Source of the DNA: Litsea cubeba
Taxonomy: Eukaryota > Streptophyta > Magnoliopsida > Laurales > Lauraceae
Direction of reading: 5' to 3'
DNA length: 64,000 bases
Assembly (NCBI GenBank): GCA_012931725.1
Contig: CM022944.1
Coordinates: 11,127,448-11,191,447 of the forward strand
The number at the start of each line of letters is the position of its first letter. Within the stretch, counting starts at the first letter, position 1. Below are positions 1-11,100 of the stretch, one piece after another. The notes beneath the pieces were generated by a model. The model was given only the letters and a program-made list of their open reading frames with translations, had not been told where the DNA came from and did not search any database. The position numbers and the translations under genes were made by a program.

Positions 1-1170
1 TTCTATCATTTAGAAAAGATTATTTTACTGAGAAGTGCATGAAAGATATGTCATGTGATTTATCAATTTCTATTACATACACTGTTCCATTATATCACTT
101 GGATCTTCTGGAAGAAAAAAAAGTTTTAAAAAAATGTTGAGGCCTAATACTACTATTATGTCAAATCCCCTGCTGTTACTTATAAATGACATTTCCTTTT
201 CTAACATCATGCCAGCTTTTCCGCATAACAAATAAAACATAGCTGCAGGAAAATTGATAAGATACTCCGCGACACCACTGATTTCCGCACCTATCTAATT
301 TGCATGATCAGATGAATGAATCATCAATTTTACGCGGCACAGACGCGTCTTAGCTTTAACTTATGCATGTTAGACTAGACTAGTCGACTAGAGTCGTCAG
401 CCATTGTCAACGCTAGAATCTCATATTTCTACCATTTACACAATTTACAATTTTTTTAGGCTCATTTGTTTCTATGCAATTTTGAATTCTTCGTCATTTT
501 AAGACTTACTTTTTTAAAAGTGGTTAAAATAAATGCGAAGGAAAGATGAGAAAAAATACCCTTCTATTGAAATCTCCACTCCCAAAATTTTCAATACTCC
601 TTCTTTGATCCCCATTTTAGATTTTACCGTGAAATTCCATGCAATGAATTCTATGCAAACAAAAGGACCTCTTAAAAACATGTCTAAAAAGAAAATTGCT
701 AGTCTGACTGGCCTCTCCGTTCAAACCCCAAAATTACGTATGTTAACTTTTCATGAAAAAGTTTTGCACAAAACATAAGAGTACCACACACACAAACACA
801 AAACTCTTTGACAAAAATGTCCCTGTAAGGACTTTACTTTTCATGTAAAGTCGTAAACAAGAGCACGACTCCCAGCACTTTCTCCTTCTACTACACTATT
901 TCACTAGAATTTTTCCAACCAGCTCTTTTCTTGTTAACCCAAAAACAGCAGACACCATCCACTAAGACAAGTAGAAGAAAGTCATTCTTCTCTATCCACC
1001 TTCATCAGGTGCATGCATGTAGAAATAGAAAGAAAGTAAAAGAAAAGAAATCAATCCTAATCCCTTCCAGCAAACATTAGCAATAAAAAAAAAACAGAAA
1101 GAGACCACCATTTTCTTCCTCCTCTTTTTTTTTTTTTTTTCTTGTTCTCTTCTTACCAGGAATGGAAGAT
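1..1170. other. Non-coding left flank
   Basis: No gene is supported here. The stretch is AT-rich, and the open frame at 533-778 has no recognisable domain. Positions nearest 1170 are probably the 3' untranslated region of the small AT-hook gene, with a T-rich run at about 1124-1140. Confidence 0.4.
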
Positions 1171-1470
1171 TCAGCTGCTCTTCCGAGGCTGGCCTTTTCG
1201 CCTTCCTTTCCTTTTCAGAGTCTCCTTTTCCTTCTTCTTACCCTCTCCGTCTTCCACAGCATGAGCCCCACCTGAAAACGACGACTCCTCTATTCCTTTA
1301 TCCTTTTCCTCCTCTTCATGTGTTCTTGCCTTCTTCGCTTCAGAATCTTCAGACCCATCTGTCTCTGTCTTCTCAATCACGTTTTTACGCGGCCGACCTC
1401 GCTTCCTTGGCAATTGGATTTTCTGATCGCTTGCTTCTTCCTCTTCTCCTCTCTTCGATTTCTTACCCAT
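1171..1470 (-). CDS. Small AT-hook protein
   Basis: This single-exon frame encodes 99 residues starting MGKKSKRG. Residues 21-29 read PRKRGRPRK, a canonical AT-hook core (RGRP flanked by basic residues) that binds the minor groove of AT-rich DNA. The C-terminus has a second, weaker basic cluster (KRKGRRKGQPRK). The middle is acidic and low in complexity (runs of Glu, Lys, Asp, Ser), as in HMGA-like nuclear proteins. The start ATG at 1470 is the first in frame and the stop is TGA. The low-complexity composition means the frame could be fortuitous, but the AT-hook core and overall charge pattern favour a real nuclear protein. I infer nuclear location from the basic clusters. It shares its strand with TYW1, whose stop lies 1.7 kb upstream of this ATG. 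I do not recognise a named orthologue. Confidence 0.6.
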   Translation of the reverse strand: MGKKSKRGEEEEASDQKIQLPRKRGRPRKNVIEKTETDGSEDSEAKKARTHEEEEKDKGIEESSFSGGAHAVEDGEGKKKEKETLKRKGRRKGQPRKSS

Positions 1471-3217
1471 GTCTACACTATCAAATAACCAAAACGAAAT
1501 ATGCCAAAAACAGGAGCTGAAGAGCCCTATTCTATTCTATATTGCTTTCTCTAGAAAAACAAAGCAGAATCAGAAAGTCCCCCCCTTTTTTCTATAGTCC
1601 AGTGAAAGTGGAAGAAACCCATGAAGCCATCACCTGCTCTAATTCAACCCCTCCCAACAAAAAAAAAAAAAAAAGGAAGAGAAATCCAATAAATAAGTAT
1701 CAAATCAAATCAAATCCTTTTTGCACAAGCAACTTTATCAATACCCAACTTGTAAAAAACCCATCAGAACACACTATCTCTTAAATCATATATTCTAATA
1801 AGATTCAATCCCAAGCACACAGAAAAAAGCAATATACGATCTTCAAACACGAACTTCAGTATGCTTATCTGTATATGTTGGATGAAGGTAAGAGGGAGGT
1901 TCCGACCAGAGAAGTAGACATGCAGAGGAGGATTTAACGAGAACACCACTGCACGGCTTCAGTCATTCATTTCTGATATCGAGACAAGACGAGAAGGTGG
2001 GTTGGGTTGGGGCTACTTTAGTTGCTGAGTACGGGTGAAAGAAGACTGCTCTGACAACTATTTGCCATTTCATCGCCGATTATTTGACTGGAAGAGTAAG
2101 GACCTTCAATTAACTGTGCGGTCAACAAAAATATCTCAGTAAGCCTATAGCGGGATAGTGAGTAGGCTTTTAAGTAGTCTGCGGGACATTCTTTAATTGG
2201 GATTAAGAGACTGCACCGATCGCGCTTTGCCTAAAATGGGGCCATTTACCCTTTTCGTTTATAAGCAAACATATGTAGTAAGCCCTTACAATTATCACCA
2301 ATCAATCTATCTAATACGGCCACCAAATTGAAATGAGTGCCTTAATGATGTGATATTGCTGCTAATACTTATTTACAGGAATCAAGAAACAAAAGAAGAA
2401 TGAAGGGAACAATTTGCAGGCCACTGATTGGAAAAATGTACAACTTTGGATAGGAAAGTGTCTTAGTTTTCCTGTATAGCCCACTCTCCCATCATCCTGT
2501 TTCCCAAAATAATAATAATAACAAGAAGATGAACATATTTTCCTCAATAAAGATGATTTTGACTTGTTAACAAAGATGGGAGTGGTAATAAAATGAAAAG
2601 AGTTTCATTATGAGAGGTAGAAATGCAGCATTCCTTCATCTGGTAGAAACAAAAATATGACCCAGTCTACTGACTACCGGGCGTCACATCGCTAATGAAG
2701 AGAGGTTAACCCCCAATTTTTTTCTTTTTTTCTTTTTTTTTATAACAGAGGTTAACCCACAATAGGCAAGAGCTTCCATAAAATATGGCCACTATTTTAT
2801 TTTTATTTTTATTACAGACCACTAATATTTCATTAGAAGTTTCATCTGGAGTCTTACCAGAGGCGCTTGATATGAAACTCACAACAAAATCAGGTATGTA
2901 AAAGAAATAGACTGAAGATTCTCAAAATCTTTTCAGGTGACCCTTTTTGGAGAGAATAAAAAACGCTTATCAAAATTGAGAAACTTTGTGAGTACACTCA
3001 ACAAAGTTTTGAGTCACCATCACTCATGTCCAGGTCAGAGATTCAAGTTTCTAAATGCTGTCTGTTGTCTATACAAAACCACTCAACTCACTAGTAAGAT
3101 ACAGGTGAAACTCTGGAAAATGATGGGGAGAGAGAATATCATGGATGATAACTTTCAATATTCACCTCTGTTCCAATTAAGTTTGGTTGGGTCTTCCTAA
3201 CAAAAGAATATAATTTC
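1471..3217. other. Intergenic region between AT-hook gene and TYW1
   Basis: This stretch should hold the promoter and 5' UTR of the AT-hook gene (1471 to about 2100) and the 3' UTR of TYW1 (about 2900-3217). A15 and T-rich tracts occur at 1660-1675 and 2717-2741. No open frame here resembles a known protein. Confidence 0.4.
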
Positions 3218-6200
3218 CTAGTTGCGAAGAGCATCTGCTCCATGGCGTCGCTCCTTTCGATAGCGAGACTCATTAGGATCAAAGCCACCTTCCTCCGCAC
3301 CATAGATGGCCCAGGATGGTGTGGCTTCCATGTAATCCTCGCTGCTAAATGGCTGCCCAGATGCCACCTGCATTCTCAACAGAGTTAAATTGGATTGTGG
3401 AAAACATGGAACTCAATTAGTGGAGAAATCTTCAAAGAACTGAGTAGAGTTACCAGATCATGGAATTTTTCATAATCTATCCATGTGAACCACTGGCCAT
3501 TGACTTTGAACTTGTCAACTCTTGCCAAGAGCACACAACAAGAGTGGGCATGCTCACATGCAATTTCGTATTCCCCATTGCATTTGAGAGCCATTGCCTC
3601 TGAAAAAGCTTTGACATCAGAATGCCAGGGGACATTCTCCATTGTCAGCTTTGAAGTGGCAGATCTGCATCATGATAAGCAAGATAAAGTGAGCTACAAA
3701 ATGCATTGCTAGCTGCAAACATTATATGTTCTTTTTTCTAATTCTTTTTAAACAACAGATGTAAACATATCAAGGACCAAAAATGGACAATGAAACAATA
3801 AACAACTTACGAGCCACAGTATGTAACACCCTTGATCTCAATCAAATCCGGTTTTCCAATTCTGAGCAAGTTGGTGTATGCATCAATATCCTCCGCATTC
3901 CACCCTTTCACCAGAGTAAGCCGATAAACAGTCCGCTGTTGTTTCTCATGGAGAGACGTCAGAGAATCCTATTAATTTGTTTTGCAACATGAGCCAGTAA
4001 TTAGCCTCGAGATTGACAACTCAGATAATTGAAATCAGTTGACCAAAGTGCCAGAGAAAAGTGCACTTCAGAGAAATTACAAGTTCATGATACACCTTTT
4101 ACTAACAAATACCCCACTATTGCTGTCAGTTTTTTTGGGTGACAAACTTTAGTCATAAAGAGACTTCACATGAACCACATATAATGGAAGGAAATTCACT
4201 CACTTGGACAGAACAGTGGAAGATCTTGATATTTCTTAGCACAAGATCCTCAAAACTAAACAAATGGAGTATCGGCCATGAATATTATTTTTGTATATAT
4301 TTTTCCTTCTCTCTCTTAAGAGAAGGGCAGGTGTGTTTGCTTCTCCAGATGTAGAGAAGAGTATTAGACATGCCATTTTCTCCCTTCTAGATAAAGAATG
4401 AAGAAATAATTCATAATACTGGATGACGACTAAGAAGGTAAAGCATAACAGTCCATTAAGGTGATGAAATGCAGCCCGATTAAAGTAAATAATAGTGTCT
4501 TCTACCAAAGAACAACTCCTCCCTTGATATCCTCAAGGTACATTTTCTGAGTTTGACCCTCTAGGAGTCTGTTGGAACAAACCATCACTCTCTATGCAAA
4601 ACTTAATTTCATTTAGAACATAATAAAAAAACTCCATGGCTCATTGAAACTTCCACCTGTCCAGGATGACCATTTTACGATGACAGGACTCTGAAATTAA
4701 ATTTGAATCTCCTTTCTGCTGCTCCAGCAGTTGCAAGTGCCATAAAATAAGATTCCATAGAGTGTGATAAACAGATGTTTCTTTTTTGAATTTCCATGAG
4801 ACGGCTGCTCATGTTAAAAGTGAAACAAATCCATTCGTGTACAGGGACTGACCATATTGTTATATCCAATTCCAATCATGGTATCCTTCAAGTACCGGAG
4901 AAAAACCTTTTAAATATTACCTGCCGACCTTTTTCTTAAAGGCATCTCAAAACCTTAATTGTTGCAACCCGAAGCTCATTTCTATTCTAGGAATACTAGT
5001 AGATCTGGTAAGTCAGAAGCTATATCAAGCCTAATACATTTCATTAGGAACATTAAACGCCCTATCAACATTGAGTATTCTATCTAAGAAACCCCTTTTT
5101 TTTTTCTGAATGGTATTCTATCTAAGAAACTCATCCCTTGTTTCTTTAATAATATATAAAGAGGAGTGGAGTTTTGGATAAAGACATGCACAAGAATAAC
5201 CACATGGCTATAGACACATTAGCTATCACACGATGCATAATGCACATCTAATATAGTAACTGTAAGGCACCCAAAAAAAAGTATAGAAAGAGAGTACTTA
5301 CAATGAAGCGTTCCCAAAAATCTGCAAAGAGTGGTCTATCAATTGCCTTCAGACTATCCTTTGATGCAGCATCTACACTCACATACAGCTGTAATTATCT
5401 GAAAGAAGTCAATGCCTCTATAATATAAAACTCAAACAGAAGGAATTTCTAAATCACACTTCTGGACAGATTTTTCTTATTTCTACAAAGAACATGTGAA
5501 ACATACTAACCTGGGTGATAGGCCTCAACATCCTAATCCTTTCAGGGAATTGGGCATTGGTAACAAGAAAGGTTGAAATTCGCCTCCTGTGCAGTTCATC
5601 AACAAGAGTATTTATCTCTGGATACATGATGGGCTCACCAACAAGTGACAAGGCACAATGCCTGGGAGTAAGACCTTCAGATAAACGCTTCGGCTTAACT
5701 CCTGCAGAGAACAAAAAGCTTCTTATAAAAACAACTCAAAATAATAATAATAAAAGATCAGAAAGGACTGCAAGTAGTGATGATTCATTAATTTTGAAAA
5801 GTACAATAGGTGAAAAGTAAAACTTCATAAAATCTTTATATGAAATCTGACATATCATGTTACGGATAGGACATATCTATATCCATGTCCAGGAGTTCAG
5901 AGTCGTATCCTCAACCGTATCTGGGCATCACAGGTCAGTATTTGTACATGTAATTTGACAAATTTCTTAGGAGATGCATCTTAGCACCATCATGGACAGA
6001 TAAACACATTTTGCAGTGCCCCAGAACCATTGAACCCACCTGGGACTCCTTTCATTTGCTTTATCATTTTTGTGTGCTGGTCTATGGCAGCATTCACGAT
6101 CTCCAATGGATCGTCCATCTTCCATTGCCAACTCTTTCCTACAGGATTTGTATGATGCCTCCAACAGAAGACACACTTATTGGCGCATGCCAAACTAGGG

Positions 6201-8130
6201 GTTGCTTCCATGCACCTGTTCCATAGAGAGATTAGACAGGATCACAGAAACTAGCATGGAAATAATAATTTGAAAACAAATGAATGAATGAAAATAAACA
6301 AATGCCAAGGCCACAGAAGTAGGGCTATTAACAGGTGGTCATTCCCTTCAGGTAGTGGTACACATCTGCCACAGGTCCCAATAAAAAAATGTGCCACTAC
6401 CTGTGGGTGTTAAATGCACAGTACCTGATTCCCATTATACTAAACAGGCAGGTCCAGCTGTATTGGTTGGTACAGTGTGTGAGAGGCAACTTGAAAGTAC
6501 TGCTCAATGGGCTATCCAAGGAGGTCACTGGTACTGCTTAGTGGGGTTGCACACGTGTCACAGTGTGTTGATGGGACGATGTTTGTAGGGGCCGTGCGAA
6601 TAAGCGCCTTTCTGTGAGGTGGGGGAATGCACTGGTAAGGCAAAGTAATTAGGGTGGGGTGAAATAATAATAGGTGCTCACCTGATTGATCTGCCATTAA
6701 ATTGAACCACAAACAAATATTGCACTCAGAAAACAATGAGGATATAAAATCCGGAGTTGGGATCATATGATTGGAGTAATACTTGGTCCTCACCTAATCC
6801 ACATCAAACCTTTACCATCCCACCCTACTCCTATGATTGGCATGCATCCACATGGGTCTGATGCAGCAGCAATACCATATCGTTGCAACAAGACTCGTGG
6901 GCCACATGTGGGACCCATGAAATTCTAATTTTAATTAGTTTTATTTTAGTAAGAGTATAATTAGGATTAGTTTCTAATTATTATTTGGTTTCCTAGTTTG
7001 GTTGTTTCTTAGGCCTTAAGTATCTTTTCTTATAAACATGTCATTGTAGAGATTGGTAAAGATAGAGAGAATTGAATTAAGAGAAGATTTATCGTCAAAA
7101 ACTGTTTCTTCCTCGTGTGATTGTTCCCTGGGAACCCTAATTGTGCCCTAGCACTTGCATCCTAACCCTAGGACTGCATCAATTGGTATCAGTTCCCTGC
7201 AACAACCCCAAATTGCTGAAACCAAACCAGCCCAGAGACACCGAATCCCAAACCACTTCCCAAATTTCATCCCTTCCGCAGGTCCCCTGTGACCATTCAC
7301 CCACCACCGAAACCCAAATCCACCGCCTGCCATCATCCTTCACAACCCGAGCCCATTCCACTGCAGAAACCAATTCCAATTCCAATTAGAGCCGCCACCC
7401 CAGCCCTATCACAACCCCAGCCACATCGCCACCATTAGATTCCAGCCCCATCGTCATCGGCTCCAGTCCCATAACCCCACCCGCTGTCTAGCCCCTCTTC
7501 AAAAAAACTCATCTCCGTCACTGAACCCACAGCCGAGCCGAACCCAACCCTCCCCCTTCTTCGGCCAGATTCCAAATTTCACAACCCATCTCCATCTCCC
7601 TGAACTGAACACACACCGAACCCTCTTTCCAGAACCCTTTTTCTAGCCCCTTTCCGAATCCAGCCTCTTCCACCGCAAGCCCCTCCCAGCCACGATCCGA
7701 ACCAGCACTATAGTCCTCCACTTCTTTCCATCACCCCACTGCCTTCATCGAGCTCGCCAGCAGAAAATAGAAAAGAAAGGAGATAGAAGAAGGAAAGGAA
7801 GAAGGGAAACGTAGTGTACCGTGCACCGACGACGCTGCTACCACCGTTGCCGGAAGCGAACCATCTGCGTCACACCGTTGCAGTCGTCGTCCTCGTCATC
7901 GCAGTCACCACAACCAAGCAGCGGCATCATCTCAGCAGATCGCCCAATTTGGAAAGCAGAAACGAAGAGGGCTTCTTTTTTTTAATCTTCTCCCTTGACA
8001 CGACGACCTAGGCAACGAAGTAACCACGGGCCACGTGCGGATCTTGTTTCGTGGGCCTCTTCTTAGTTTGGGTTTGCCCCGACCCGACTTGTTTCCAGCA
8101 GGGCCCAACCTTTTTCCAGATCCCAGCAGT

Positions 8131-8178
<48 letters not shown>

Positions 8179-11100
8179 TCAGGCAGAGGGCAGACATCAG
8201 CACACCTGAGCAACGGCAAATTTGACCACGATCAACCGTTGGATCTTGTTTCTACACTATCACAGCCATCCGCCGTCCGATTTTCGATCCGTTTTCACCA
8301 ACGTGATCTTGGAGTGCAGATCTACACATCAGGTCAGTCAGAAATTTTCAATTTGCATTAAACAAAATGCCTCCAAAGAAGCAGGTTGACGCGGAGTCTT
8401 CCTCTCACAATGATGATGATTTGAGAGGAACCGTTGCGCAGTTATCAGTAACTGTTAATCAAATATCCGCAACGATGGTTCAAATGCAAGTTCAAATGCA
8501 AGCGACTCTGGAAAGGATTGAAACCCGATTAACCAATTTGGAAACTAATCGGCGTGATGATAATCATCGCGATGATGGAGGACCTCATCGAAATCAACGA
8601 GATCCACATGTAGTCAACGTTGATCGTGATTTGGGTATTAAACTTGTGATTCCCGAATATGATGGGAAATTGAACCCAGATGAATTCTTGGATTGGTTAG
8701 TGTGTGTTGAAAATATTTTTGCACATAAACCAATGACGGATGCTCATAAGATTACACTGGTGGCAACTCGATTTCGCAATTATGCTGCAATATGGTGGGC
8801 CGAGTTGCAAAAGAAGAGAAGATACCAGCAAATTGACCCTGTTGCCACGTGGGCTGAGATGAAAAATTTGTTAAAGCAAAAATTCTTGCCTGTCAATTAC
8901 TCCAGAGATCTGCGTTCACGTTTTCAATACTTGAAACAAGGATCTAAGACAGTTGTTGACTATTCTGAAGAGTTTATGACCATGCAAGCTCGTTGTGGTT
9001 TGAATGAAGATGAGGATGTATTAGTTGACAGATACTTTAATGGGCTGACACTTGACATACAAGATCTCCTCACATTTCAGCATTTTGAGAATGTTGATGA
9101 AATTGTTCAGCATGCTATCAAAGCTGAAGGAATTGCACATCATCAAGCTAGAAAACTTAATGCCTCTAAATGGGTTATGCAGAAGAATTCTTCACTTGCA
9201 GGTTCTAAACTGAGTGATTCATCGGAGAAAGAATTCACCAAGCCCGAAGGTCAAAATAGGATCACATGCTTTAATTGTCACCAACAAGGGCATCGTGCAA
9301 GGGAATGTCCCAAACGTATCCACTTGATTGAGAATGAATGTGATGAAAAGGATGTTCCAGATGATCCTAAAGAAACAGATGTTGCAGCTGAGACAGAAGA
9401 ATTAGAGATTTACACTGCAGTTGACGGTGAATCTCTCATGGTCATCACCGATGCTCCATCAACTACTGCGACGAAGTGGTTGCGAGAAAATATTTTCCGC
9501 TCCAAAGGAACAGTCAATTAGAGATGTCAAGTGGGCCGTGCCGGCCCGGCCCGGCACGGCCCGGCCCGCCAGTCAACGGGCCGTGGCACGGCACGGCCCG
9601 GTCAACGGCACGGCCCATGACGCGGGCCGTGCTGGGCCGAGCTGCGCACGGCCCGCTGGCCCGTTTGGCACGGCCCGCCAGGCCCGCTGGCCTAGTGGGC
9701 CAGCACTTGCAGCCCGCCAGGCCCGCCTGTATAGGCCCGCCAGCCCGCCAGGCACGCCCAACGGTCGGCCCGACGGGCCGGCCCGCCAGCACGCCCAACA
9801 GCCATTTTTTAAAAAAAATACCATTTTACCCCCCCCCCCCCAACAGCTATAAAACGGTCATCTAAGGGGTATTTTGTGTCATTTTTCATTATACTAAGTC
9901 TATAAATATCCTAACCCTCCCATTCTCATTCCTCACCAATTACACATTTCTCATTCTCACCAATTTACACAACTCTCTCATTCTCTAACTCTCTCTCAAA
10001 GCATTCAACTCTTTCACTCTCTAAGAAGTTTTTGGAGGACCAAAGATCAAGTCATCAAGAGACAAGATTAAAGGGGCCTTCAAAGATTTAGAGGTATTTA
10101 TAATATTTAGATTTGAGATTCCATATATATAAGTTTATATTATATTATATTAACTCTCATTTTTTCCCCTTTCTTATAATAAATTATCACAAAAGAAGGC
10201 TATTAGCATATTACTATTATCATTTATAAATTTATTCTTTTGAAATATGGCTAGAAGATTTCCCACAGAATCTTCATCCGTTAATTTAGAGGCAGGAGAA
10301 GATTTTATTGAATTACAAGATCAAGTAGGTGATTTACCACCCCCCTTTCCTCAGAGTTCCCAAAAACCAAACAAGAGGAGTAGAACTTCAGCATTTTGGG
10401 ATATATAAACAAGGTATGATGTTATTGAAAATGGAAAGAATGTTGAAAAGGCAAAATGCACATTGTGTGGTAAGATTTATAGTGCCCAGTCAAAAGGGGG
10501 TACCGGCCATTTGTCAAGACATAGGAAAACATGTTTACAAAAGCATAGGCCAGAGAATGCAGGGACAGGGGGGCCTGGTTCACAAACCCAAATTTCTACT
10601 ACTGGTGGTGGTAGTAGTAGTAGCAGTTTGGGTATTTTTTCTTATAATGCACAAAGTGCCAGACAAGGTCTTGTTAAAATGATTGTTTTGTCCGAATTAC
10701 CATTTATTTTTGTTGAAAATGAGTTTTTTGAAGAATGGGTCCAGAAATACTGTCAACCACAATTTCACAGTATTTCAAGAAATACAGCCAGAAATGATGC
10801 TATTAGACTCTGGCAGGAAGAGAAAATAAATATAAAAAACTATTTTGCGGAATCTCCTGGTAGAATATCCATAACCACAGATATGTGGACTTTTAAAGGG
10901 GGTGATAGTTATCTTTGTATTACTGCACATAATATAGATGCAAAATGGATTATGAATAAACGTATACTTTGTTTTAGCACTCTTGAATGGCCACACAATG
11001 GAACTAGGATAAGTACATTTATTTTGGAAAAACTAGATGAATATAGTATTAAGGAAAAAGTTTTATCTGTAACTTTAGATAATGCTAGTAATAATACAGT

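Noticed and set aside
533..778. 81-codon plus-strand frame
   Set aside because: No domain and AT-rich composition. Nothing supports translation.
7141..7389. Short proline- and threonine-rich frame next to the 5' LTR
   Set aside because: It begins within the LTR and follows the C-rich leader composition. Gag clearly starts at 8367.
9421..9865. Open frames on both strands rich in Ala, Arg, Pro and Gly
   Set aside because: They come from the GC-rich subterminal repeats of the hAT transposon, where stop codons are rare by composition. They have no start context or domain.
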